Below are positions 25,026-35,579 of a DNA stretch of 64,000 nt, piece after piece; position 1 is the stretch's first letter, and every line of letters begins with the position of its first letter. A program made the translations under genes and the position numbers. The notes below the pieces were generated by a model. The model was given only the letters and a program-made list of their open reading frames with translations. It searched no databases and was not told the origin of the DNA. The stretch is taken from positions 682,001 to 746,000 of the forward strand of contig JAYXKI010000011.1 of NCBI GenBank assembly GCA_037892935.1, read 5' to 3'. The stretch is from Phlebopus portentosus. Taxonomy: Eukaryota; Basidiomycota; Agaricomycetes; Boletales; Boletinellaceae.

Positions 25026-25461
25026 TTTGCCCGCCTCTTTAGCTACAGGTGAACGTAGTTGATGAAGAAAGAGACTTGAGAGAGATTAGCACTTTGTAAG
25101 ATGTGCCTTATGTAAGCTTCTTTCTCACGATCATGACTAATCTGAGCAGACTATCATATAAATGAAAGAAAGCATTATGTTCAAGTGAGTGTAGTATATA
25201 GACGAATATTGGTCGATACAGTGGCTAAGGTTATAGGGAAAAGATATCAAACGAGCGAGGGAAGCGAGGGGAGTACATTGATTACGATAAATTGGACGAT
25301 AGCATGACGAAGTCATATTGCGGAGGTGGATCATAAGAAAGAAAGGAATAAAGTCTGGTAATAAATGTCTGAAAACTATCTAATGTAGCAGTTCGTATCT
25401 GCTAAATCGGGCAGAAAAGTAGGGAAATTCTTACAAGTACTTAAGTTAGACACGATGACAG
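25026..25461. other. Intergenic
   Basis: Between the start of SF3A2 and the stop of the next minus-strand gene. It should contain the SF3A2 promoter. No coding sense or clear element seen. Confidence 0.5.
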
Positions 25462-27189
25462 CTAGCTTCTTTGCTTTCGGCTTGCCCATGGAAGTGCACC
25501 GCGTTTTTTGTGCACTGCGCTTTGAAGGCCTGGTAAGCCTTGTGCGGCCCAATCTGCCAAAATACTGTCTTCATCGTCCTCATCGGTGCTCACCCGCCGG
25601 CTATGCAAAAGGTCTTCAGGATCAGGATCGTCATACGTCTCAGTTCGAGAGCGACGCCCGTTACGAGCACCGAAGCTTAGCTGGGAATCTGTCCGCCTTG
25701 GAACTCGGTTGAAAGCAGATGGAGGGGCTTTGCCTCCTCCGGACGCAGCTGAGGCAATCGCATGATTATGAAGGTTACGTCGCAAGCTTTGAATCGAATG
25801 CTGCCGTCGTGCAGGGACAAGTAACCGGGCGAAATCTAGTTCCCCTTCATCCGAGGAGTCATCATAGTCGTCGTCTTCCGTACCATCTATGGAAGAGCGA
25901 GCCGTTTCATCGTGACTGTACGCTTCAATACCTTCGATGTTCAGTCCCGATCTGTCGACGTGGACGCTCGTGACGCCTAAGCATGGCATGCACGTGTCGC
26001 GTGCAGGTTTCCTTTGACGGCCACGGGTGCGGGCTCGAGCATCTGTACTCGACATCCGCACGAGCGATGACGAACGAGAATTCGGCGCTGAACGACAGAC
26101 AACAGAGGCAGCTGTAACGACAACAGGGGTCGTGTCAGCCTTTGGAGTGCGTGGCGCAAATCCCCTTCGTGCAAGGCTTCCATCGCGACGGGCGTACTCG
26201 CTGGAACATTGGACGTCTGGGAGCGGTCGCGTCGGGATCCGCGCTGAGTGAGAATGCATGTGTTCTGGCGGCCGACCGATACGTGCCCCTGTTCCGGATG
26301 CATTCATAACGGCGTTAGTTACGGTGCTGAGCCAATTCGGTGGAAGGGGTGGTACTGCTTCGCTTTCGGCTTCCAGCGGTGACTTCAATCTAGACTGACG
26401 TGTTTGATCCGTTCCATGATGCATAGGATCACCAAGAGGCCTTTCCGTCGCCCGGCGAAGAAATGCTCGGCGCGCGGATTGTGCGGATGGCACAAACTCG
26501 GGAAGGGAAATCATGTGGCGGAGCGTTGCCCGAGCGTCAAGGCCTGCTTGTCCAAGATGCTTATTATTGAGAGCATTGTGTGCATGTTGTGTAAACTGGC
26601 GTTGAAGCTGAGGGGGTGATCGAGAAGACGTGCTACTCGAAGATCCGGGTGAGCTAAAATCGGAGGCGAGAATGATCGGAGTGAGCGGTCTCCGGCGATT
26701 GGGCGTCGGAGTAACCAATACGTCAGAGCTGATATCCGTGGCTTCCAGCTGCTCATCGTCATCGTTTAGCAGAACTTGTTTCTGCTTTCCGGCCACTCTA
26801 CCAAGACTTTGCGTCTTTATGTGCTCGCTCTCTACTTTGCGTCCATCTCCCTCCGTGTCGCTCCAAGAGACCATTCCTGTGAGAAATCGAAGAAGACCAT
26901 AAGGTCTCTTCGTCTCTAACCCACTCCCGTCTCCTTCTTTTCTTCGCTCTGCCTGCTTCCTTCGAGCTTCCGCTGCAGCCTCGGCTCGTTCGGCCTCTGG
27001 TGTGAATATCCTAGTCTCCTTGAAGCCGGCTTCGCGAAGAAGGTCCTCCAGGCACTCAAGTTTCTGAGAAGTCCCCCGGCGATGAAGAGGGACGCGAGGA
27101 CCTTCGCCGGCCCTTGTCAGATGTGCGGGATATCCGCTTCGCCCACGCTGGGGTGTACGGAGGGAGGTGGGCGGACCGTTCGAGTCCAT
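25462..27189 (-). CDS. Intronless disordered protein of unknown function, 575 aa
   Basis: One uninterrupted frame from ATG 27189 to the stop at 25462. After a disordered start there is a short helical block, LECLEDLLREAGFKETRIFT, then an Ala/Glu/Arg-rich helix (EAERAEAAAEARRKQAERRK). The rest is rich in Ser, Arg, Pro and acidic residues, with an acidic patch (DGTEDDDYDDSSDEGELDFA) and a short ending AAQGLPGLQSAVHKKRGALP that looks ordered. I recognise no domain. The N-terminal helix pair and the C-terminal block are the parts most likely to be conserved. Length and lack of stops make it a confident gene despite the missing function. Confidence 0.8.
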   Translation of the reverse strand: MDSNGPPTSLRTPQRGRSGYPAHLTRAGEGPRVPLHRRGTSQKLECLEDLLREAGFKETRIFTPEAERAEAAAEARRKQAERRKEGDGSGLETKRPYGLLRFLTGMVSWSDTEGDGRKVESEHIKTQSLGRVAGKQKQVLLNDDDEQLEATDISSDVLVTPTPNRRRPLTPIILASDFSSPGSSSSTSSRSPPQLQRQFTQHAHNALNNKHLGQAGLDARATLRHMISLPEFVPSAQSARRAFLRRATERPLGDPMHHGTDQTRQSRLKSPLEAESEAVPPLPPNWLSTVTNAVMNASGTGARIGRPPEHMHSHSARIPTRPLPDVQCSSEYARRDGSLARRGFAPRTPKADTTPVVVTAASVVCRSAPNSRSSSLVRMSSTDARARTRGRQRKPARDTCMPCLGVTSVHVDRSGLNIEGIEAYSHDETARSSIDGTEDDDYDDSSDEGELDFARLLVPARRQHSIQSLRRNLHNHAIASAASGGGKAPPSAFNRVPRRTDSQLSFGARNGRRSRTETYDDPDPEDLLHSRRVSTDEDDEDSILADWAAQGLPGLQSAVHKKRGALPWASRKQRS

Positions 27190-27686
27190 CTATGCACCTA
27201 GAGATATACCGCCGTAGTTTGGTGACTTCAAGAATCCAAGGTAGATTATTCAAGTGCGTACTAGTACATACGTGGGCTGAACGGGGGAATTGAGGAAAGC
27301 TGACTGGTGGTTCCGTCGACCGTGGTTGTTAGTTGGGAACATGACGAGAGATTTTCTGGTCAAGATCATGTGATGATAATGTCATGTGATCCGGCTTAGT
27401 CGGGCTGGGAAAAAAAAACCTTCCCGGCCCCGGGGATTCCCGGGCCGATCCTGGCCACATCCACGTCTTTAAGGTTGTCAATTCAAGTTTCTGACTAGAT
27501 TTTTTTTTCTTTCTTTCACTTTATTACGCAAGAAACGCTGAAGCGAGATGAGAGCGCAGTTATGCGGACCATATTGCTATGTTTGCACTGTCCCCTGACC
27601 TACCTCTGCAATGTCTGCGGCAAAACACTCACACAACTACATCTTTCTTACCAGGATCATGATGTGGTCCCGTCTCGCAGGCGTCC
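27190..27686. promoter_or_regulatory. Divergent promoter region
   Basis: Lies between two genes transcribed away from each other. It holds a run of A and a GC-rich palindrome-like stretch near 27415-27440 (ttcccggccccggggattcccgggcc region), and T-rich tracts near 27500-27520. No TATA box was assigned. Confidence 0.45.
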
Positions 27687-29183
27687 ATGGCATCTGTTCC
27701 TGATGATACTCGATTACCGCCAGAGATCTGGATACGCGTGTTTTACTGGGCGACGTACTGTACTGCCCGAGATCTTTGCACTCTTCTTCAGGTGCCGCTC
27801 TTTGATGGTATCACTTATCGTGAAGACGAAGCTCAGGACAATGAGGCCTTACAAACCAAGTCGACTCTGGCTCTAGTCTGCAAACAGTGGAAAGCACTGT
27901 CCGAGCAGTATTTATACGAAGATCTACGAATAAGGCATGGTAAGCAGATGTTGGCAGATGTTCTCGAGGCGTCTAGGGCAGAAGATCCTCGTGGCCTTGG
28001 AAAGGGAAGATACGTGATAAGAATACTGCTTCCAAATTCGCTCAAGAAGAGCGCGGGATATCACCATAATCGACATTGGGCCGATGAAGAAACAAGTTGC
28101 ATAATGGATTGTTGCCCTAACCTATTAGCCTTGTGTCGGTATCACCCTATCTTTTCACGAGACGAGGACGACGATGATTCAGAACTTAAAGAGGAGCGAA
28201 TTCCAAATACTCCCACGGAAATTGATGGGAAAGACTGCTGCTCTATTCATGACCCTCCTCTCCCTTCTTTCCAGCGGCTTGACTGGTTCAATGGCGAAAT
28301 GCAGGGTGGCCCGTGGCGCCCTACGATCTGCGCCGTTCCCTCGGCACTTTGGTCTGCTCAGCAGCTCGAAGTCCTCTCACTCTCTGGTGACAACTACTTC
28401 TGGGGACCATCAGGTCTTCAATCTCTCTCGGGACGTGCTATCCTCCTACCTAAAGTCCATACTTTGCGCGTCGGCTCAAGGCACGCCTTTGGTGTCTCCG
28501 GAATCTCGGATTACACTCTGGTGCTTCCTTCCTTACGTCGGATCATCCTCGAACGCGGCGAGGCTTTGCACCATCTCATCGAATGCGTCGTTGCATCTGC
28601 TCGCAGCGCCGCTCCTCCAGACGTCACCGCTCTCGAAGTCGGCACACCACACTGGCGCTTCATGCGCTCGGACTATATCTCAACTCTTATTCGACACTAC
28701 CCTACAGCCGAAACATTGCATTACCCTATCTTCTTCGCGCGTCCGCTGCGTTGGCGTCGTCTCCGTGATAATGGACTCTCTTATGGCCCTCACGAGACCG
28801 AGAGAGTCTTCGCCAACATCCGGCATATTGGCTTGCACGCCGAACCGAATCCTGAGATCACCTATCCGATACAATATAGCAACAGCGACAACGACAAAAG
28901 TGACGTGATCTGGTCTCATCTCTATGCCCACGCTCGTGCCCTACTTGGTTCCAGCTCTCCTACATTACTTGAATCTCGGCTTCCGGGAATCCATTCGGTC
29001 ACGCTGCACGGTCAATGCTGGCTTCCGTTGGTAACTGACACTCGCTTTCATCTTATATTAGACCTCGCGCGAACGCGCGGTGCTGAAATAGTCGCACAAC
29101 ACCCAAGCGTCGCGAACGTGCTTCAGGATGTTTTGTTGAATTATAGGACAGACCTTATCTTTGAATGGGTTTGTGCTCTTTAG
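27687..29183 (+). CDS. F-box-like protein, 498 aa, intronless
   Basis: A single frame starts at ATG 27687. RLPPEIWIRVFYWATY near residue 9 and LVCKQWKALSEQYLYEDLRI near residue 63 form the F-box-like helices common in agaricomycetes. The remaining part has repeated hydrophobic strands (LEVLSLSGDNYFWG, VHTLRVGS, LPSLRRIIL) like degenerate leucine-rich repeats. Such proteins usually bind Skp1 and bring a target to an SCF ubiquitin ligase; the target is unknown. The family is large and fast-evolving, so no orthologue is named. Confidence 0.8.
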   Translation: MASVPDDTRLPPEIWIRVFYWATYCTARDLCTLLQVPLFDGITYREDEAQDNEALQTKSTLALVCKQWKALSEQYLYEDLRIRHGKQMLADVLEASRAEDPRGLGKGRYVIRILLPNSLKKSAGYHHNRHWADEETSCIMDCCPNLLALCRYHPIFSRDEDDDDSELKEERIPNTPTEIDGKDCCSIHDPPLPSFQRLDWFNGEMQGGPWRPTICAVPSALWSAQQLEVLSLSGDNYFWGPSGLQSLSGRAILLPKVHTLRVGSRHAFGVSGISDYTLVLPSLRRIILERGEALHHLIECVVASARSAAPPDVTALEVGTPHWRFMRSDYISTLIRHYPTAETLHYPIFFARPLRWRRLRDNGLSYGPHETERVFANIRHIGLHAEPNPEITYPIQYSNSDNDKSDVIWSHLYAHARALLGSSSPTLLESRLPGIHSVTLHGQCWLPLVTDTRFHLILDLARTRGAEIVAQHPSVANVLQDVLLNYRTDLIFEWVCAL

Positions 29184-29441
29184 CTACACTGAAATATTAA
29201 TTTTTATTCGTGCACAGCTATACTAAGTAGGAAATTCTCAGCGTCCTTCTGTTTGCTTCATAATTGTCGTCGAAGGCAAAGGTAACTATGGGTTTCGGGC
29301 TAAGCGTGTTCGCTTGTAGGGCGAAATACCGGCATGTAAATGACAGATGGTTCGTAACGCACACGTTGATCTGTAGACTACGCAACAATATTATTGTACA
29401 GTACAAATTGACAACAATCAACACGCAGACGATTTCACGCT

Positions 29442-32303
29442 TCACAGCGGCATCGGAGAGGAAAGTAGCCCATCAAGTTCCTTCACGCGCTCTTGCCACG
29501 CATCAACCTCCGCGAGACGAGCTTCAAGATGTGCAATCTCGCGGTCTCGTTCCATACGTTCTGCGGCCGTTCCAACTCGTGTAAGTGTCCAGTTCACGAA
29601 CCTATCATCGCTCTCGACCTCCAATACGCTCTCCGTATGTAATGTGAGTAAGTGCGTGTGATACTTCGCAAGTGATGGTCTACAACGGAAAGGACGATGT
29701 AAGTAAAATTATGTACATGATACGATTTAAACAAAAGGCGTACCGAAGCGATATAGTGATGAGTGTTATCCCAAGCGTCTTAGCATGCTGATACATTGAG
29801 CCCTCTACGTCACTGGATACCGCACTTGTGCATTCTGGAACAACGGGATAAGTACTGTCGGTGCTTCGATTAAAAATCAGACTCACCATCCAAGAGTGCG
29901 AATTTTGGCCTGTGATAGAATGCACGCGCAAGACTCATCTATCCAGCCCAACAACGAAAGGTCATTATTTGTCCTGAAGTTACATCCAATGAAGAGTTTT
30001 TTTCGTACCCGCTGCTTCTCACCGCCACTCAATACATCTCGCCACTCCTTCCGAGTATTCCAACCGCCTTCACGCTCAGGCAGATACGCAAGGTGCGCGG
30101 CCTTCAAAATCTCCAATAACTCGTTCTCCGTTCGCCCCGACTGAACGAATTGCGCGTACGAATGTGGATAAATTACTCTGCAACATTTGCGTAAGTCCGA
30201 TCAGAGGAACGAGTTCAGGTAAGAAACAAAAACAGACTGGTCAAGTAGCGTGCCAGCAACCATATACGCCCGCTGAGGAACCACAAAGACTTCAGAAGTA
30301 CCAAGAGGTGGCCGGACGAGACCACTCTCGCCAGTATAGTGAGTTAGGTTCAGTCTACATGCCCATAATCCAGCAACAACACGCGCAATAGCTGTCTTCC
30401 CAACTCCATTAGTGCCCGTGATCATGAGGTGTTCCCCGGTACCGGCCTTTAACTCGAAGCTAAGATCGTGTACTAAGATGACGCTTGCACTGTCATCATT
30501 GTCATCCGTGGGATTTGAGGGAACAGCGATATCTATATGCTTCATGGCTACCGTATCCGGGGACGATGTGAAGTTAATACTCGTCGGAAGCGAGTGCAGT
30601 GTAGAAAGCAATGTATAAAGACGTGTTGTGTAGCCCGCGAGTTCTAAAACGTCCTTGTATGCGTACATCAAGCGTCCACCTGCATCTGCAAGAGATAGGA
30701 GTAGACGCCGAGAAGAAATGTAATCTGCATAGAGACAAGTCAGTGAAGCCTAGTAGAGGTAATATCAGTCGACGTACTTTCAGTCCTGTCAGCTACAGCA
30801 TCATCTATGCCCTCTGATGAGGTTGGAAACTGTACCGCAACGTCCCTTCGTCGTTTAAATAATATAGGAATCGAAATAAGGCAGTATCCAGCAGCGGACC
30901 AGAGGTACTTGATGACAAAGTCCTCTGTCCATTCATAAGCGATCCGCAACTTTGAAAACAGGTTCAGCAAGAGGAGCAAGTCGCGACTTCCGCATGCCTG
31001 ACCTTGTAGATAGAATTAATATGCTTGATAAGCCGGAGGTATGCGTTCCATAGGATACTTTGCTCGCGTGCGCCGCCTGCGTAAAATGCGATTTCCTCGC
31101 TTTCGCGCCCTACACGCGCCATTCCTGCACGATACTCGCCTTCTAGCATAGCTTCAACGGCCGCAAGCCGCCCAAACGCAGGTGTCACCGCACGAAGGAT
31201 ACCAACCGTCACATAGTAATTCACAACTAGGAGCGCGGTGCCTCGGGCTCCAAGAGAACGAGCCAATTGCGCGGTGAAGATGAACATATCAAGAGTAGGC
31301 TTCATTACGTTACCGCTGAGGAATCCATATCAGTTTAACGGGAAATAATTTACATGAAATAAAGAAAGTTCACTAAAGCATCGAAATGGAATCGCAGAAA
31401 GCAGCAATGTCAGAGGTAATATACTGATCAACGCCTTCTAGACCACCTGGTTGTGAAATTCTATAATATCGCAGCGCCGGCGCTGACGACAGGTAGAGGT
31501 CGTGGGTATAACGCGTTAACCGTGTACGAAGTCTCAATGCTAGCTTCGACTGCAAATGACGAAGCATAGAGTTCGTATACGTGCTCGGTATTGCGAGGAG
31601 AAACCACCATCCGAGACCGCGGAGGAATCCACGCCCATTTCCGCTCACGAGGTCGCGAACGATGCGTCCATCAAGTCGCGCCACACCTACACTGAGTACC
31701 GTACGCATTACGAGGAAAAAGGAATGTAGTAGTACGATCAGAGTTTCTCGCGAAGTCAGAGATGGAAAAGCAATATGTAAGATGGCCCGGAGTTGTTTAA
31801 GGAAGACTCGGTCAACATTTGGTTTGTGCGATGGTGGGATGGGAGGAAATCGTTGAGCATCTGCTTTCAGCACGTCTGCTGACGTCTCGCATATATTCAC
31901 CTAGACGGGACAAAGTAAGCATTTACTCTCTATGTGCATGGAGCTTGTGAAAGAAGTAATATCAAATGGCTCTAATGGAGAGGAACCTGACCGACATGCA
32001 ACGCATTCCGACCATGAAAATGACTGAAACGAATCCATTGCACAAACGCACCTTCTTAACCCTGCCTTTAAACGGTACCAGAAGTGTCTTGCTCCCATCT
32101 GAGTTTGGCTCGTATACCATCTGCACTGCGCGAGCCAAACTCTCTTGGTCAGCTACGTGATCTTGCTTCCCATTTCGCCGTCTTCGGAGCAGATAGACAA
32201 CAATCAGCAAAGACAACAGTGAAGCGTTCAGTCTTGCATTTCTGCTTTGAGTTAGCTTTCGCAGCGTCTGGAGGCGACCAGGGATGATCGAGAGCGAGTT
32301 CAT
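29442..32303 (-). CDS. Peroxisomal ABC half-transporter, ABCD (ALD/PXA) family
   Basis: Imports fatty acyl groups into peroxisomes for beta-oxidation. Nine exons: 32303-32052, 31900-31374, 31315-31003, 30949-30778, 30724-30238, 30177-30009, 29938-29887, 29834-29744, 29679-29442, sum 2301 nt (766 aa). One N-terminal membrane segment near residue 30, then the ABCD membrane domain with the loop EGEYRAGMARVGRESEEIAF. The nucleotide domain has GTNGVGKT (Walker A), VVPQRAYM (Q loop), DQVIYPHS, LSGGEKQR (signature) and FALLDECTSAVS (Walker B with Glu). The switch histidine expected in SHRPSL is leucine here (ITISLRPSLAKYH). The C-terminus ends in a charged coiled coil. Half-transporters work as dimers, so a partner elsewhere is expected. 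It converges with the F-box gene. Confidence 0.94.
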
Positions 32304-33489
32304 CGCTGTCGACTTGACGATGAGACGCGTTGAAGCTGGCAATCATCATTGATCTGATCATGACGCTGTACGCACCGGCAAAAGCATGTGATTCCCGAGA
32401 TAAAGCTGCACGTGATCGACACTTCAAACATGGCAACATTACATGTAATGCCGGCCGCAATGGATCTGAGTCTTCACCTTCTTTCACGTCCACCATCACA
32501 AACTCAGCTGGAGAATGATAACGAACCTCTATGTTATCGGATCTCGAAATGGCGTATATGTATAACATGAACAACGGTGACTACGTCGGCTGCGTTCATA
32601 GAATTTGAATGCGGCCTGACCTGTCGGATTTAGAAAAAAGCAATCAGAACTGGTTCAATGGAGAAGGCGTGTGGCCGAATTTGCATATGCGGATGGCGCG
32701 ATCTTTCTAAACGTTTGGACGAGCTTCTCCTTCTCCTTGTGAATATTAATTGTCCTGGTAAAGGGGAAACTTTGACGAATTGATGATTGAAACTCCATCT
32801 GGGACTCGCATGAGTATTCCGAGTCTTCATATAAGATCGACAACCCAAACTTCGTCTCATTCCTCGTCCAACATCACTGGGCAAACTCACCTCGAGAAAA
32901 GTACAAACCTCTATGTCTGCTGCGTTTCAACGACGTATATGTATCACATGGACGACGGTCGGCGTATCGCCAGCGTCTATAGAATTGGCATGACTTGTGT
33001 CATTCGGACATTATCACAATGCGAGTCGTAGTGAAGAATGGTGCAATTTGAGAAGATACAGACAAATAAGCCTTCTCTTCTCGTCATCAACTGAAACATA
33101 ATACCAGGATGGCGTTAAGCGCTGCGCCATGAAACGGCTTGGGCATACATTCGACAATTTGTATTACCAGGAGGAGAACTTCCGCGCAAACTCGAAACAC
33201 ACTCATATTATCCGACATTTTTCCGAGAAGTTTGGTAATACGCTTACAATTGGAGGGACTGTAATACTTCAAGTTCATCCACAATCCAGCCTATGATCTA
33301 ATAGCACACCATTTATTCTTACTAAGCTAAGCCTCTCTCATTACAAACGCACGTGTGGATCTATTCACCCGAGTCTGCTTCTGGCACATATATAGCTCTG
33401 GCGTGAGGCTGCTGCTCTCCCATAAACTCGTTTCCACTCTCTACCGTCTCATTCATCGAGAACAGCAAGCTACGGTCTTTGATTCCAGG
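32304..33489. promoter_or_regulatory. Divergent intergenic region containing a diverged direct repeat
   Basis: Separates the starts of the ABCD transporter and the AsaB-like gene. Two related segments lie near 32468-32635 and 32819-33010. No intact gene is seen. Confidence 0.5.
32468..33010. repeat. Pair of diverged direct repeats
   Basis: The segments near 32468-32635 and 32819-33010 share aligned words such as GAGTCTTCA, TCCAnCATCAC, AAACTCA, AACCTCTATGT, CGTATATGTAT, ACATG and ATAGAATT, in the same order, with many substitutions between them. By eye identity is about two thirds. This may be an old local duplication or a fragmentary repeat family. Confidence 0.55.
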
Positions 33490-34479
33490 ATGCCTACTGC
33501 TGACGTAAAGCCCGAGACAAAGCTCGACACGATTAAGGCAGAGCTGATATATTTCGTCCCGCCTGCCGACGGCTCTAGAGCCTGGCAGTACATCAACGCC
33601 GACCCAAAAACTGGTGAACGCGCACGTAATTTCACGAACAAGCCCTACGAGATGGAGATAGAGAACATCCGTGGCAAAGAAGACACTGTGGATCTTGATA
33701 GTGCTGGATTCCTCTTTGCTAAGGCAGTGGCGAAGCACAAGAGCTTTGCGAATGACGAGGAGATCGAGAAGGAGTATTACCCCGAGGCTGCAGAGCTACT
33801 CAAGACACTCACGGGAGCGAGCCGAGTGGTGTTCTTCGATCACAGTGAGTTCATATTTTGTTCCGAGATCAAGGTTCATTGATCGGATCACGATGCTGAC
33901 ATCATATCGTCAGCCATTCGCCGTCGTCGTCCAGGTGAAATCGACGACAGTCCGAACAAGCGCCAACCCGTCCCAGCCGTGCATGTAGACCAAACTCGTG
34001 CAAGTGCCATTGCACGTGTGCACCGTCATCTCCCACCAGCCGACGCCCCGTCACTACTTTCCCGACACTTCCAGATTATCAATCTCTGGCGTCCGATTCG
34101 TTACCCAGCTCTAGATCACCCGCTCGCGCTGTGTGATTATCGCAGCATAGACACAAAGGAAGATTTAGTTCCATCGACGCTCAAGTATCCAGACCGGGAG
34201 GGAGAGACGTTTGGTGTGAAGTATAACCCGAATCATAAGTGGAAGTATTTGAAGGGCATGACGCCAGATGAGGTCGTTCTGATCAAGTGGTGAGTCTCTG
34301 TTTTAAGCTTGAATGTCATCCTGTACGTATACTGAATCAAATTTCGTAGTTTCGATTCGATTGACGATGGCAGCGTTGCCGTCCTTACTCCGCACACGGC
34401 GTTCAACGATCCTACGACTCCTCCAGACGCTCCTCTGCGCGAGTCCATTGAACTTCGTGCTCTCGTTTTCTATGATTGA
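33490..34479 (+). CDS. AsaB/CmcJ-like (GA4-desaturase-type) protein
   Basis: Three exons, 33490-33844, 33914-34289 and 34350-34479, sum to 861 nt (286 aa). Landmarks are the N-terminal strand IYFVPPADGSRAWQYINADP, VHVDQTRASAIARVHRHLP, FQIINLWRPIRYPALDHPLA, LCDYRSI, YNPNHKWKYLKGMTPDEVVLIKC (split over the last junction) and TPHTAFNDPTTPPDAPLRES. These match the fungal family containing CmcJ/AsaB, annotated as hydroxylase, desaturase or methyltransferase; the fold resembles Fe(II)/2-oxoglutarate enzymes, with H and D residues in VHVD and the H of TPHTAF as possible metal ligands. Members occur in secondary-metabolite clusters, but no such cluster is visible around it here. Substrate unknown. 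Confidence 0.85.
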
Positions 34480-34998
34480 AGAGTTAGCCGGCCCTTCGTT
34501 ATGAAATGCAGCTCTATGGAAACTTCTCTTCGTTCGTTTCGAATGTATGATTTGAAGGAAATTCTGTATATAAACATCCGCTTGTATCATCCGCTTATAT
34601 TATCCCATCAGCTTTCCGTTCTTCGACTGATACCGAAACGGTTCCTTCATAATAAAGTGTACCAGGATCGATATCAGTCTTTGCTTCACCGAGGAATTCC
34701 TCTCAGCAAGTAGGAAAATTGTCATCATGTGGGATTTAACAGTACGAAAATTGCGTGACAGCATGTCTCGTCTCGGCAGCAGGGCTCGTTTACATGAGTG
34801 CATCAAGAATGAAAACCTTGGGTAGATATTAGAGTCTATTACAGAGATTACTTGAAGTCGTTAATGAGCAACAGCTTTGGAGATCGATACCTATCAGACT
34901 CACATGGGGTACAAATGAATGTCCCGAATAAAATATTGTCGGCGCCTTCTTCCCCTAGAAGGTAATAATAACAGCTTCTCATCTCTTCTTAACAACAA
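34480..34998. other. Convergent 3' regions, no gene
   Basis: Between the stop of the AsaB-like gene and the stop of MDM35. No coding sense found; it should hold both polyadenylation regions. Confidence 0.55.
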
Positions 34999-35350
34999 CT
35001 ATGACTCAGGCGGTGGAGGTTTGTCGAGAGGGTTGTCTTTGGTCGCCTCCGCGAGCATCTGATCCAGGCCCTTGTCCTTCACAGCGTTCTAAAAACCGAT
35101 ATATACAAACAATCAGATGCCTCCCTTCATTATATCAAACAAAAATACGCACTTGGACGCACGCTTTGTACTCCCGCCAGATCTTCCCACATTTCTGCTC
35201 ATACTCGTCCGCCTTCGCTTTCGCGTAGTCCGCACGTTGTTCTGCAGACAAGTTGACAGCTGGCTGGAGGTAGCCTTCAAACCAGGCATTGAAGCACGAG
35301 TCGTACTCGTGCTTTAGTGGCGTGCACTCGTCTGCCATGCTATGCGCCAT
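34999..35350 (-). CDS. MDM35: Mdm35/TRIAP1-like twin CX9C protein
   Basis: Two exons, 35350-35153 and 35088-34999, sum to 288 nt (95 aa). The sequence has a twin CX9C fold: C-TPLKHEYDS-C and C-GKIWREYKA-C, separated by a helix around NLSAEQRADYAKAKADEYE. This is the Mdm35 pattern, including CFNAWFEGYL just after the first pair. In yeast Mdm35 binds Ups1 and Ups2 in the mitochondrial intermembrane space and supports phosphatidic acid and phosphatidylserine transfer. Import would use the Mia40 relay, so no cleaved presequence is expected and none is seen. An upstream in-frame region exists but MAHSMADECT fits the family start. Divergent from the J-protein gene, 229 bp apart. Confidence 0.93.
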
Positions 35351-35579
35351 CGTGCCTATTGTGAGGGGGGAAGATGATGGTCGCTGGCAGACGTTGTCCA
35401 CGGCGGTCTGAATACGCACGCACGTGGTGTTTTACGCGTCAGATCGGCGGTCGGGGCTTTCGGCACCGTGACCTTCAAAGCCTTTTGCCTTTGAAGACAC
35501 CCGGGCCGAACCTCTTTCCGCAATACTCATGAAGTTCTGCATAAATTATTCGTCTTAAAGAAAAAGGTGCCTTGAAAAT

